Positions 21,601-36,600 of a DNA stretch of 64,000 bases are shown in pieces. Origin of the DNA: Eremophila alpestris peregrina (lineage: Eukaryota > Chordata > Aves > Passeriformes > Alaudidae); NCBI GenBank assembly GCA_009792885.1, contig WMCF01000003.1, positions 18,128,297-18,192,296 of the forward strand. Direction: 5' to 3'. A program made the translations under genes and the position numbers. The stretch's first letter is position 1; every line of letters begins with the position of its first letter. The notes under the pieces are model-generated. The model saw only the letters and a list, made by a program, of their open reading frames with translations, was not told the DNA's origin and made no database searches.

Positions 21601-24600
21601 TAATTCCATTTATCAGATAAGGAACATTCAAGAAGAGTTTAACAGCTCAGGATTCACTGGTTTCTGTGAGATCCCGGTCAGTGATATGTAGGCCCTACAT
21701 TTTTATATAGTATTTCAAGAATCATAGAATTAAAGAATGGTTTAGGTTGGAAGATACCTTAAAGGTCATCTTGTTCCAACCCCCTGTCATGGGCAGGGAC
21801 ACCTTCCACTAGACCAGGTTTCTCAAAGCTCCTGCCTGGCCTTGCACACTTGCAGGAATGGGGCATTCACAGCTTCTCTGGGAAACATCTTCCAGTTCCT
21901 CATTTGTCAATCTGCAGGATTTTGTTATAAGTGAAGATCCTGTTGAATTTAATTGTGAGTGAATACTTAGCATATCTAAAATTAAAGTCATGGACTCAAG
22001 CCAACCATGTTGAAAATTGTGAACATGAAGTAATGACCACTTGTGAAAAGCATTTTGAAAATGTGATTTAAGAATAGGAAAATTCTTACCTGGCCAGGAT
22101 TGTGTCATAAGTGAGGAAAATGAGGCAGAATCCCATTCTATTCCTGAGCCTTATACAATTACTTCTGTGCAGTCTCTGTACTAAATCACCTCAAGCTGTT
22201 CTTTCTTGTCCCCTGCCCTCCCCCCACTTCTCCTTCATGATATTCTAGGATCTAGTCAGACTTTTTTTTCCCCACTTCACATCCTGGCATTTAGATACTA
22301 ATAATATTCCTTTCCAAAAATAGTCTCCCAGAAGCTTTCAAGGGTAGGGATTACATTTTTATCTGTGCTGGTAAAGTGACATGTACATTTAGAATGCTGA
22401 TAGCATTTAACAGTCTAGAATGAAAATGAATTTAAGTTTTTCAAACTCAAACCGCCATGAAGTGTTTTGGCAAACAAGTGTTTTGTTTTGTTTTTCTCAT
22501 TGTAAACATTGTGTGCCTTTTATGTCTTTAGACCCTGCTCTTAAGATTCTTGCCATGTCTGCTTTTACTCAAGCATTCATGTGCCCTTGGCCAGTACTCT
22601 TAAACTAGCTGTTGTGAATGTGTTGGAGCAGCTTTAGCATCTGTTTCTCCCTCAGCAAGAATGTACTAACAGAGCAATTAAAAGCTGATCTGTAATTAGA
22701 GGAATCTCTAAATAAGGGACTTATTTTCTGAAGTCCATGAGGAGTTACCCTAAAACATCACCCATTGCATTGCCAAAAGGCAATTGACTTTCCTTCTAGG
22801 CTCCTTTAGTCGTCCTTCAGGACACTGATATTGCTGTGTGTGTTCCCAAACTGATTCATTAATAGCTTATTTTGGGCTGGCTGGTCCTGATCCACTTCTC
22901 TGGTTTGATACTAGTGTGTTTATAGAATAGGCATTGCAACTGAGCTAAATGCTGAGCTTGTTCCTCTCTTTCCAGCGGGAAAAGCACCCTTACTACAACC
23001 TAACAGTAAAAGTCCTCCGAGCCAGAAACATCAAGGGTACAGATGTGTGTAAGTATTTACTCAAGGCTTTCTGAAAACGTGTTGGTTCCTTGGTGCACAC
23101 CTCTAGCACAGAGAGCATTGTTAAGGGAGCCTCTTACCTACACATATTGCATTGCCTTTATGTATCAACAGAAGCTTCTCATGTAAAGCATTATATAAAT
23201 ATATAATATAAAGTTTATTATATATCTTTCAAAAGCTTTATGTGAGGCCAATCTGCAGATTAAGCAGCTGCAGCTATCCTTACTTTGCAGAACAAGATCA
23301 AGTAAGTCCTGGTAACATCCCTGCTCCTTTACCTGTTCTACTGTGGCCCATCTGTATTCCTTTCTCTGGATTCAGCCTTCTGGTTATGGCAAATTTCACC
23401 CTTGCTCCTGCTGAAAAGTCTTCCTCAACCTGGAAGCAGAAATCTTTAATTCTAGCATTCAAATGTTTATTTTCTTGGTTGGAGTATTGCTTTATTTCAT
23501 GTACCTGCTATTTGTCATTGTAGACTTCAAAGGAATTAGGTGGTTGACTTGGTTGACCAAGGTAAACTGCTTTTTATCTGTTCCTGATTTTGATAGCATA
23601 GTATATATTCCTTTCCATTTACACACCTGTGTAAAGGTCTCAGGAATGTTTGGGGCATTTGGATCTTTAAAATTAATTTATATCAAATTACCTCAGATTA
23701 AATCAAGGAAGGTAGTCTGCCTTAAGTTTATATCTGGCATCCAGCATTGAACTACTTGGAATGTCAAATAGCTGTTCAGGGGACAGAAAAGCCTCCTGGG
23801 AGGCTGAGGGCTAGAATCATGTTGTGAAGAGTTCATTTCTGGGCCTGTCTATTCAGCAGGAGTGAAGAATGGCCCCAATATTTGCACTGTTGAAAGGGCC
23901 CTAAATGGAAGAAAAGAGGACTCTGAGAGAATAATTTATTTTCAGGGGATGGAAACAGCCCAGCTCCTGGCCAGACTAAACAAGGGTATAGCAGTGGTAG
24001 ATGTTATCTCCTTGGACTTTAGTAGGCTTGGGCTCTTTTAGTGGTGCCCAGTGATAGGACAAGAGGCAATAGGCCTGGTATCAGGAGTAATCTTTTTTTA
24101 AAAGTTTATCTTCTTCATTTTAAATAGTAGCCTTTAAATAGTAGCCTTTTCTATTAAGGTTTCTTTAATTTATGATTTCTATGAACCAGAAAAAAGAAAC
24201 ATAGGCACCTAATACTAATTTTGCTTCTGTCTAAAGACATTTACTTCATTAAAAGCTTTTGCTTTAGAAGTCCACCCTTAAATTTGCCCTTTTCTATGAT
24301 GCGATGAGATCTAGAAAATGAGGAGCACATGGAAAAGAGTATGTTCGAATAAAATTTTTCTGGTGCCTGTGTCTCACTCTCTGCTGCAGTGTCCAAGGCA
24401 GACTGCTATGTGGAGCTAAAGCTGCCCACTGCATCTCCCAGTGTCTCTCGAACTCAGGTTGTTGACAACTCTGAGAACCCAGAGTGGAATGAGACTTTCC
24501 AGTATCGGATCCACAGTGCTGTCAAGGTAAGGACACTGGGTGGAGCAGCTTGGACAGCTTGTATTTTTGTACTGGCTTGCTTTTGATGCTTCATTCAGAG

Positions 24601-27600
24601 CCAAGGGTTCTTTATTATCCTCAAAACAAGTGTTGCTTGTAAGGTGTCAGTTGTTTTCATGGTACATAAAGCTGTGCTGTGCATGTCCAGTGATACAAAC
24701 TGCTGTGGTTAACAGCTCTCTCATGTAAATTGCACCTAGAATATTCCATAAACATCCATGTGATGTGTCTCAGGAGAGGGAAGTTATGGCACTACCTGGT
24801 GGAGTGCAAGGAAATTTCTTGATTAAGCAAGTTTCTGTTTGATGTTTGCTTCTTCTTTCACAGGAACTAAATTTCTGCTCTTTGCCACATAGTTCATTCA
24901 GTCGAGTTTTATCATCTGATGATAGAGAAAACCTAATTAAAACTCTTGGATAGAGACAGTACATCTGCTATCTGTGTAGGACCTAATACAGTATTTAACA
25001 AAGTCTTCAGATTGTCAGCATTCATTTTCAAAGGAGACACTAATGGTAGGGGGAAGGAAACTGTACTTTAAAAGATTAGTTTTTGTGGGGCACTATTGCT
25101 TTGAAGAACATCCCAGGCTTTGGAATAAAATGTCTATTAAAAAGAAACAATCCCCCTCACTAGAGTACCTTTCCACAATGATTGGTGACAAATGTGGAAT
25201 GGTAATTAACTTGACTGGTAAGAAAATTGACAGCTAAACTTTAGAGTGTGGCATTTTTTACTTTCCCTCCAGGCTCATGGCACCTCAGCCTGGTTACTGC
25301 TCGAGCCTGCCAGCAAAATTCCAAGTTCAGTCTTGTCTCCTTGAGAACTAGTTGCTGCAAGGCTATTATTTGGGTACCATATGTCCTCACTGTACTATTT
25401 CAGTTTCTCTTGAATTTACTGTAAGCCCTGCTAAAAATAGTGAATTTTCCTTAGGATTGGGAAAGGGGAAGGGTATTGATTAATGCACAAAATGTCTATT
25501 GTGTAACAGCTACCCAGGTTTGTCAGTGTTCCTGTCCCTTCACCTTAGGCTGTTTGTTTCTGCTTGCTTTCAGAACATTCTGGAGTTGACCCTCTATGAT
25601 AAGGATGTCCTTGTCAGTGATGAGCTCACCTCAGTTGTGTTTGACCTGGCAGGTGTGAGGCCGGGCCAGCCCCTGCTGCAGACTTTCCGGCTGAACTCCG
25701 AGGTGGGTCCTGCCTCGGCTGGGAGGGGCTGCAGCCCAGCCCTGCACACTTCTGGCACGACCTGCTGCTTCATTTAGCTGTGTGGGAGAAGCCAGAAAGG
25801 GAAAATCAGTCAACTGGTGATGAGAGCACATATGGTTTTACTGTCAGCTGAGATGTTTCCAAGTTCTTTAGTAACTTCGTGTGTTTTACAGAGTCTTTGG
25901 GATGCTAAATAAAATTTGGGATTGCTGCTGTCTTTCAGGAATGTTAAAACATCTCTAAACAGAATTAGTTTTCCACGAGACTTAGAGGAACATAAACTGG
26001 TTTTAAAATGCATTTTACTGCATTTGCAGTCAGTAATCATTGTGGGGACTGTCTTCTTTAGTTTGTCATCATCAGTTTGCAAAATACAAGTTTGCTGCAA
26101 AGGTGATCTCTATATCTAATAAGTCAAAAGCCTAAGAGAAGCTTATTTTCTCTGGATTGTGTTCAGTACATTTAACCTCTGCTTCATGTGGATGATATTG
26201 GTGATCAGCTGCTCTCAAGCCCTGTTCACCTGTTTATGGACTTAAAGTTTTCGTGGGTAAAAGCCACATCACCAGGCTGATCTGTTTTGTAATGCCACAA
26301 GCACATTGCTACAATAGGTCTGGACTAAAGGTGAGCTAATGATATGTTTTCTTGAGAAACTGGTCTTCAGTACTGTTGGTGTGGTCAGAAGCAGACTAAC
26401 TGGTGTGCAGTTCACAGGGAGGTGTGGGGCAGTGTCACAGGCACTCCAAATAATTTATGATCATGCAAAGAGTAATTCCATTGTTCCCACTAGCTCTGTC
26501 CATTTGCTGAATGCTTAAGTCATCTTGATGTGTAGTTAAGAGACTGGAAATTTCAACTTCAGCAAATAAAATTACCCAATCAGCTTCTCCTTTGTTATTT
26601 CAAAGGCTGTGCTAGGTCTGGTATCAAATAGTTACTATATGCTATGGGAGGAGAAAAGACTTTTGCTGGAACAAAGACAGCAAAGAGCTAAGAGTGCAAG
26701 CTGCTGAAATAAGAAATGGGAAGAAGGCCAAAGCCTCATGTAGAAGCTGTTGCAGAGATGTTGCAGTGGTTCTTGAGCCAGAGGAGGTTCTTTTCTCTCA
26801 TTAGCTGAGTAATGGATCTGAGACACAGCTCTCACTTCTGCACGCTTGTGTCTTGTAGACGTGTCTGGTCATACAGGACGTGTCCAGGAGAAGAGGAGTA
26901 TTTAAAGGCTAAAGGCTACATTTGGCCATTTCAAAATTTAACTGGAGCTTTTATAAAAGGAAAAAACCCAGTTATTTTAATAGGAAATCACAGTAATTAT
27001 GTAACAGGAGAAAAGCTTAATCTCTTGGAAAAATGTCTCTTAATTATATATATTCAGGATCAAGGGTCACCAATATCCAACTTTTATTTTCAAAGGCTAA
27101 TGAAGAGGTGGATGTAGAGTTTTTCTTGGAGAAAAGGTGAGTCTTACCTGAAGAGCTCTATGAATTTGTGCTCTGCAGATATGCTGTCAGTTGCTTTTTC
27201 TGTGTGGGGATAGTCTTGCTCATAAAAAGGATAATTACACTTTATAGTTCTCTGTGGTGATTGAGTTGATTCACTAATGGCTGATCAAAATTATCCTTAA
27301 TACTCCAGTCACCAAAATTTTTGGGGCATCAAGAAAAAAAAAATTGCTGGGCTTCATAAGAAGTAACTGAACGCTCTATGGATTAGTTATTTAGGAGTGG
27401 AAAGTTTTCACTTAACCTTGCAAAATACACAAATATATACTTTATCTATGTGATAATCTGTCTAAGTTCAGCTTTTCTCTAGGCTATCAAAATAACTGAG
27501 ATGGGGAGATCTTTTAACACATGCTTTTATTTGCAGACAGTTTTTTTTTTCCCTTCAATTTTTTCCAAGACCCCATTAATTTGTGAAGGGAAATAAATAT

Positions 27601-30600
27601 ACTTGGTGTTTCCCTGGATCTCCCACAGTGAGGACCTTTTCACCCCACTGCTCATTCAGCCAATTAGTTTGTAAAGCAGGATGAAGTGAAATTGAAACCA
27701 GTTGTCACTTACAATAAACCTCTTGCTTTCACAGCTCAGATGCCCCCACAGAAGTATTGACCAATGGAGTCCTTGTGGTGAGTACATGGAAGCCATAATC
27801 GTGTGTGTTGGGATTTACTCCTGAAAATAAGTTTTTAGTAGCAAGAGAAGAAGGATTTTGTTGATTATTACAGTCCTACTTCCAAATAGCTCCTATTCTC
27901 TCCAGGATGTGCCTCTCTCTTTTTCAATTTGTTGATTTAAAAATCTTCCTCAATTTTTAAACTTGATGCCAACTTACAGAAAGCTTCAGTTTTTTTGTTT
28001 TAAGGTTTGTGTTTGTTTGTTTTTTCCCTGTAAGGTTGCTATAAAACTTGTAAAAAATATCTTCAGCAGGCAAGTGAGTCTTGAAGATTGTACTGTGTTT
28101 TCTAGACTAGGTGCTGTCCAGGAAGAGTCCCTCTTCTTGTTTTAACACATTATTTCTAATCTTTTATCAATGGTATTATTAAACAGGGGATCACTCACTG
28201 TTGTTTTGGGTTAATGAATCTAAGAAAATCAGTGTGTTATAAATTAAAAGTAAGTGTTATTGCCTCTTTCCTCCCTTGAAAGAAAAGGGACTGGAGTAAT
28301 GTCTTTTTGTAAGCAGATAAGGATAATGGTTGAAATAAAGAGTTTTAACTTATTTTTTCCCCTGAAAAATAGGTGGCATTTAACAGCACAGTTCTGAAAA
28401 CTATTTCATAGGAAGGAACAGTTTGTGTTCCAATTTCCCTTAGCAAGTCAGTCTTAATTCAAGCAGTGGACTAGTTTCTGATCTTTTAGGGCAATTGTGT
28501 CCCAATCAATCTCTCATCTACTGTCCTAAAGGGTAAGCTGATGGCTGAATGGTGTGAGAGACTAGATTTCATGAGACAAGAAATGTATGAAGTGCTTGCT
28601 TGGATCTGAATAGGTACTCATACATACATTTAATAAAGGTAAAAAACCCCAGAAAAACCCAGGTATTGATAACTTGTAATTGTGAAGTACTGGTTGTAAA
28701 AAACAAACCAGTTCCTGGAACAGAAAGGGTGGCTTTTGTTTTGAAACAAGAGCTAATAATCCTGTCCTACTGAAACAAAACTTGATCTTTATTTGAAATA
28801 ACAAAACAATGCCTAATGGTTTTTTTTGAGAGTTCGTAACTGTAATCCTACAACTAATATAGTAGGTGAGTTAAACTTCAACAGAGAAGTGAACTAAAAA
28901 TTGTATGACCAGAGCTGCTTTTTTTTCACAGGTTCGTCCTTGCTTGTGTCTGCAAGGCACCGTCAACAAGGAGGAAAACACAAATGAGAAACAGCAAGGT
29001 AGGAGTGCCTGGAGAGCTTAAGTCAGGACTACTCTTCAACATGTTTGTTCCTTGAGAGAGAGGGGAGATTTTATTCTCTGTCTGTACAGTGCATTTTAAT
29101 TTACTGACTACAAAATTGACTTTTGAAGTCAAATTTGCTTTTATTTTAAATAATTAATAACATTGGGTTTTTTCTACCGGGTACCACACAGTAGAGTTTT
29201 TGCTTGTGTTTTCATGGTCTCAGCTACACTTAATAAGTACATGATTTTCAACAAATGGTCCCTGTGGTCTAATCTTCTTTTTCTAATGCACAGGATGCTG
29301 TGAGGTTAAGGTGTCTGTCCCAGGGGCATATCAAAAGCAGCTGTCTATCCCTTGGACACCAGACAGTGAGGATTATGGAACCTCATTTGTCTTTCATGTG
29401 GATAAAGAAATGTGTCCAGAGCTGCAGGTGGAGTTGGAGCAAACCATATCTGTGCTACAGGTAAGCATCCATGCTGATTCCACAAAGCTTACAGAGAGAT
29501 AAGTTTTTCTCTGTTGTTTTTAACACACTACCTTTTTTTTTTATTTTAAAAATGTGAGACTGTGCATTGAATCTTTGACGTTGTGTAGGAGTTGAAATTA
29601 CCTTAAGAGTATATTCTCCACAAAGATTTAACGTTTGTTCAAAGTCAGGGATTAAGAAAATGCTATTCTGCACATGTAGCACATGTAGACATCTTTACTT
29701 TCAACTTCTGAGATACTCTGTAGGAACCCTTTTCTTTTAGAAGCTTGTAGATAGGTTGCCACTTGCAGAGGTTAATTTAGCTTTGTCTTCTACTTTGCAG
29801 TTTCTCCAGGTACTCATGTAGTGACTGAATAGTCATTCTCCAAAAATGAGAGCAATTAAACTCTTTTTTCTAGGATGTTTTTTTTAATCCCCACAAGCAG
29901 AGGGGTAGCAAATGATGATCTTGACTATTCCAGAGGCATCTGTAGAGAAGGGGACACGAAGGATTTGGAAGAACAGTTTTCCAGGGGGTTTGTTAGGCAG
30001 CAAACATGAGCTGAAGAGAGAGACCTGGACTTGAGTGGCCAAAAGCTCAGAGCCAGGCAAGCAAAAACACTGTAGAGGTCAACCATGGAGATTGCCCTGT
30101 GTGGTAAACCTCAGCCAAACAGCTCTGGTAGCTAGCAGAACATACTCTTCCAACAAATGCCACAAATCACAGAAATCTTCAGTCTGACCTTTTCTCTCTT
30201 ACCAGATGTAGGAGAGTGCCAGGAACATTGTAGTGTTGCTTGCCCTGCACCTTAATGCACGTTATTTGCCCTGTTAGGAGCAGGACAGTGAGCTTAGAGA
30301 GACATTGGACTCAGGACAGCAGTTACTGGTCGGAAGACACCTGTGAAGTCTGTGGGTGGTTCCTGGTCTGGCTCAGTTCTTGCTGTGAGAAGGGTGACAG
30401 CCTACTTTTTCTCTTAAGGTGCAGTATCCTCCTGAGGACTGAGCCCTGTGGTTGGTGTGTGGGCTCCAGCCCCACTGTGGAGGCTCTGTAGGCTTGTGTG
30501 AGCCTCTGATATGAGGGGTTTTTAATATGCCTCTTTCCATTCAGGAATCTGCACACAGCTCTGTATTAAGAGATCTTGCCATTTGCTGCACTGCAGAAAA

Positions 30601-33600
30601 CTCAAATATTTCCTGGCAAGCTTTAATGCTCTCTGATTTTGAAGTTTTTTTTACAAATTACATACTGCCACATGTCCCTATGGCAAATATCTTATTTCTT
30701 ATTTTGTGGTACTTCTTATGGATGTTTTATGCCGCTGCCTTTTTTGGTATCTTCTCCAAATCTCGCTTAGAAGATGGAGTGCAAGTTTGTTTGTGCATTT
30801 TCTGACAAATGCCAGAACACAACTATTTGTGGGGGAAATTTTGTACCTGAAGATTTTTTAATGTGGCAGATAGGAAAACCCCAGTGCAAAAACCCCCTAA
30901 AACTAAACCAAACAACAACAACAACGACAAAGAAACTATTTGAGTGAAAGAAATACCCCTGCAAAGACCTATCAAGCAGAAAGCAGGATGCCCTCGAAAA
31001 ACCTTGGACTTTTGGTAAATATTCAGCTATGTAGTGATATTAAGAATTGTTTGCTGTTTCAACATATGAAAGTCATATCTTTTTTAACTTTTTTTTGTGT
31101 GAATCTCAAATAAGATTTTGTTTTTTATTAGGATGGTGTGAACCCTGATATTGAAAAGCATACTACAGTTCTGGGATTGGGGACTGTACCAGTTAATTTC
31201 CTTCCTGTTGGAGAAAAAGTGGATAGAACAATTTCTTTGGGAGAGGTAATGTCAATATTTTGCTCTTGCTTTAATGTGCATGAGATAACCTTTTCTTCCA
31301 TTGCCTCTGGGTGTTTGGAAAGTTAGGCAACATTTGATTCTCAGGAGTGCTGTTTTCTTGGATGTCTTGAATGAAGTAATGAGATTACTCAGTGCAATTC
31401 TTCCAAATGTGTTTTTATGGTTGGGTCTTGCAAAATGTAGGATAAAGTTCATCACTTTAGGAAGAACTTTTCAGTATGTGAAAGAAAAGTATCAGAGGAG
31501 GGAAAAAGCAAGACACTTGCAGAAAAATTAATTTCTTTCACACTACCCTCTGAGTATGCTTTTGCTTTGTGCAGAGACTGATTAAAATGTCTGAAATAGG
31601 TGCAAGGAAAGCTGTTCCAGAGATGTTGTTTTGTAGGTGAGGAGCTCTTCTGGATAGTAAATGGTGGTTCTGTTGATGTAGTACCTTCTATTTTATAGTT
31701 CCACTTGTGTAATTGCTATCAGTTTCAAGGTGTGTACTCTCTTTTTACAGGGAAAAAGTTTGAATATGAGTTTGAAAACAGAAGAGAGGTGAGTGGGAAC
31801 CCCAAAATCCTTTGAAAGTCAGAAAAGACCTTTATTCTCATAGTAAAGGAACTGAATGACTCTCCTTGCTGTTGGGGAGGTCTGTTCACTCCATTGGGAT
31901 AGATGGAAGAAAAATATATTTGATAATTTTCTGAAGGCTGTGACTCTTCACTTTGCAGATACCATCTATTGGACTAGTGCCAATCCTGCTGGCATCTGTA
32001 CAAATTTTGTGTTCCTAATGATGAAATGTAAAATAGCTGTTGGTGTAAATATTAAGTAGTTTTGTCAGGCACAGGTACTTCCCAGAGTATATGTAGTGAT
32101 ATACTGATAGATAGGAAAGGACATTTCTGTGTGTGAAGAGCTTGGACTATAAAACAGATGAAAAGGGTGCGAGAAAGGAGTAAAAAGAAAAAAAAAACAA
32201 AAACAAACAAACCAGAAAACCAAGAAGTTGGCTTGTAAGTTGACAGGGTAATTTGGTATCCAGTCATCAGATGAAGATCCTGCTCCTGTTTTACAAACTC
32301 ATAACAAGTTAATTGGTATTCAGTTGCCTCTTTCTGCCTCTTAAGTTCAGAATCTTCTGTTTTAAAATCCCTCTTCCTCTCATTTCATGTTCATGTTGAT
32401 ACAGTGATGTCAGTTACTGTTCATACAATCTACTTCACCTAAGAATCTTTTCCTTTGTGAAATTCCTGATGCTTAATCTGAGTACTGTTCAACAGAAACT
32501 TGGAATTCTAAAAAATAAAGGAGAAATACAATATGGAGAATTTAATTTGTAATTCCAAAAGGTGGTGGACAAAACAGCTGGTGTATACACTAACATTTCA
32601 CCTGATCCAGTTCAGATCTGCACTTATATTGTATGTTCACAAAAATTGCTTTTCCATACTGGTTACAAATCCTCCAAAATGTCGAGGTTTTTTCCTTAAC
32701 TTCTATTTCAGCACTTGGGATCTTGATATACGTCTGGGTTTTGATCTCTGTAAAGAGGAGAGAGAATTTTTGCACAAAAGGAAGAAAGTAGTTTCTGAGG
32801 CACTGAGGAAGACTCTTCACTTGAAAGAATCCCCTCCAAAAGATGAGGTATTGAGCACAGCCCCGTGGTGAGATTGGTAAAATCCTTTAGGCTTGGTTAA
32901 TAATTAGACAGTGTAGGAATCCTTGCTTGTAACTAACAAGAAACATGGCTTGCATTCACTATGGGGTGAGATAGTTCTGGTATATTTCAGTTCTGGAATA
33001 TAAATGTTGTTGTATTTCTTAAGTTTGGAGGGGGTGGGGGGGGGTGGGGAGGTGTTTTAGAAAAGGAAACATTTAAATTTCAGGATGTATGTTCTTTACC
33101 GGAACTCTTGTATCTTGGGCTTTGGGCTTGGAATTATGATTGGAAATTTTGTTTAAGAATGTTTAAAATCACACCACAGGAAGAGATTCTTAATTGCTTA
33201 TTTGAGGAAGCTTACATCTACATATCCTGGTATCTTGCTCAGTAGTATTTGGCTGCTGTTACAAGAGTAATTGCTCTTATATTTGTGTTGTATGAAAGTA
33301 AATGTATGATAATATACATAACAATTTCAGTAAGTGACTGTCCCTAAGATGACTGTGCTATGCTTTATAGCAAGCAATACATTTCAATTACAAAAAGGAG
33401 AAAAAAGTTCAGCTTGTAATCAAACCCAAAATTACTTGTAATGTAGATACAAATAGAGGTTTTATAGACCTACTTTTTATTCATATGAGAATGAAATGGG
33501 ATTAGTTCTGTAATTTACTGGCAATCAAAAGCCTGTGGTTGTGACTCCTGAGTTTGCTGTCTGCAGGTTCCAGTTATAGCTGTACTGGGCTCTGGAGGTG

Positions 33601-36600
33601 GGATGAGAGCACTGACATCATTCTATGGCAGCCTTGCTGGGCTGCAGCAGCTGGGCCTTCTGGATGCTGCAATATACCTCTGTGGGATTTCTGGCTCTAC
33701 TTGGTAAGCTGCATGCAGTTTTGATTCAGAAACTTGGAGGTGAAATGGTTGTGTTGATGCAAAATGAGGCCAAAATTACATTTGTGACATCTGTAGGCAG
33801 ACAACAAATCAAGTATTTTACCAGTTTTCACCTGTGAGTTCTGTGGGGCCCATGAATAGTCTGAGAGATCCAGTATCATGTCCAACTCATACAGCTACTG
33901 GCTAAAATTGTGAATCTGCTGCTTGTGCAAGTCTGACAGTTGATTATTAGAACGTATTATACGAATAAAACTGCTGTGTAGTACCTCAGAGCACTGACTT
34001 AAAAACCTTCCTCATTCCTCCACTCTTGCCAAGAAGATAAATGAGGTGGTGCAAGTCACTGGAAACATGTCTGTGCAGGCCACTATGTCATCACCTTCCA
34101 AAATGGCATAGAGGCTGAGGAGAGGCATTGCTCTGTCTTGCCCTTTGGTGGACAGGAGCAGTGTGCTGAAATGTTAGACATGGCAGGATGTTTCAGTCGC
34201 TCAGTTCTTGGAGTTTCTGATGAAGTCATCCCTTGTTTTTGTGAAACTATTTCATAGAGGAGTTGTGCAACCTGACAGTGTAATCCTTCCTTCCAAGCTT
34301 TCTGTGTTGACTCTTCTGTACCTAGTTTTCCTGCCCCTTTTGATTCAGAGACACTTTCAAACAAATGTAGGGATCTGTTGGTACAGATAGCCAATGGTCC
34401 AAACCAGCTTCTCCTTTAATCAGACCTGTCTTCTGGTGAAGGCCATGGCCTCTATTGCTGCATGCTGCACCCTTGCCATCAGCCAGCATACCGTGGTTGT
34501 TTTGTTCTGGAGATAACATACATTACCAAACCAGTTCATGGGTGCTAGCAAAGGAACATCTTTGGCAGGCAGGTTAGCAATCAGGATGAAGATGTCCTAT
34601 AGGTGTCAGGGTTTTCTAATTCTAAGCAGAACTTAGAATTCAGAGATCTTTTATTTATGGATTCTTCATTCTTGTTTTAGCTGGACTTTTCAAGTGCTGC
34701 AGCATTAATTATAACTAGCTAAAAGTATTGTTTACACAAGGGTCTTTATTACTGATGACATTAATAAAAGCATTTTCAGGTGTTTATCAACACTGTATCA
34801 AGACCCTGACTGGTCACAGAAAGACCTTCAAGATGCAATCAGAAGAGCTCAGGCTACTGTGTCCAGCAGCAAAGCAGGGGCATTTTCCCCAGAACGACTG
34901 AAATACTATTTCCAGGAGCTGAATGCAATGGAGGTTGCTGGACGGAAGGTTTCCTTCACAGATTTGTGGGGCCTTATTGTGGAATATTTCCTACAACAGA
35001 AGGTAAAAGAATTCATGTTTGGATGTGTACTGCTGTTTGTCCTTCAAGTGGAAGCTCTACTGACCCGTGTGTTTAGAGTCACAAAACCAATTTCTTCACC
35101 TATGTATAGGTAATGCTGTGGAATAACACAGAATCTTCTTCAGTAAAGAATTTTTAATTCATATGGATCAGTGTTAGAGAAAAATGCAGTGTTAATTTGG
35201 AATGACTGTTATTAAAAGAATAGTTTTTGTACTGGGCAGGTTAAGCCTGACAGAATGATGTTGCAGAATGGAAAAGTGTGTAGTATTTCCTGTGCAGTAT
35301 TTTCTGTGTAATTGAGATTGAAAATCAGAGAGATAGCTAGTTTATTAATGACATTAGACTTTCAAAATATACAGCTACAGAAATATTTTGGACAAATCTA
35401 GCAATGTACCTAGACAGTGGAGAGGAAAAGGGACTTTGAATTAGTAGTATTGTTAATCAGAAATGCTAAGCAACAGCTACCGATTATCAAACTATGAGTA
35501 CAGAATTTACATGACCTAAGTGGACTCCTCTTTCCTTGCTTGTGACCAGGAAGATCCATCAAAGCTGTCTGATCAGCAGGAAGCAGTGAAATGGGCCCAG
35601 AACCCTTATCCTATCTATGCAGCTGTCAATGTGAGACCCAATATGAGCAGTGGTGACTTCGCAGGTATGAACGTGGGAATTTATTTTTGTTTGCTAAAGT
35701 CCATAAGTGTATTTCATCTACCCAGTTGCTTGGGTAGTGAGCAACTGATAACAGGAAATGTGGCTCACACAGCAGTTGGTAGTGCAAGAAGAGGCAGTAG
35801 GAAGCTGATTGACAAAGCATTATCATTCTGGTAACAAATGTCTTCATTGTGGCTAAAATGGAGAAATGAGATTCAGAACTGTTGGCCACTCCACACATTT
35901 TGCTAGGAACTGCCTGAAACATTACAGGAGCTGCAAAGATTCCTGTAATACATGTGTACCTCTGTCTGAATCAAAGAATTAGAGTCCTTGGTGATAAGGA
36001 AACCACTTTCTTCTATAGTCTCAGTTAAAAAAAAAATTGTGTAGGATCCATGTAAAATGATGGATTGGCCACCTTGTATTATGCATCATCAAAATGGTAT
36101 GTTTTAGTGGCCTGAGTTCTTACAGTAAAAATATGAAGACCAGTCCTTCATTGAAACTTTAAATATGATGCTACAAGGGAGTATAGATGAGTGAGACAGG
36201 AACACAAATGCCTGTGTCCACTAGGGGACTTGTTTATTTTATTCTGAAGGAGTGTGTGTATGGCAGTGAATTCAACTTGATCCAACCTGCCAGAATTCAA
36301 GAGGCATTTGGCTAATGCTTGCAGATGCATGCTATGTTTTGTCATGTTGATCTGTGCAGGCTCAGGAGTTGGGCTGGATGACCCTTCTTTTTCAGCTCTG
36401 TGGAAATCTTTCAAGCATGAGGGGGCACTTTGATAAGAAGACAATGAAGTCTAATGCAGTGGGTCAGCTGAGTTTTCAAGCCAGTACTGTATTAGTTTCT
36501 GAGAGATGGTTTGTGGTGCAAAGAAAAGCTGAGAAAAAAAATGTAGCTTCCATTTTGGATGGAGAAGGGAGCCATCAAAGTGGTTTAAAGTAAAAGTAAA

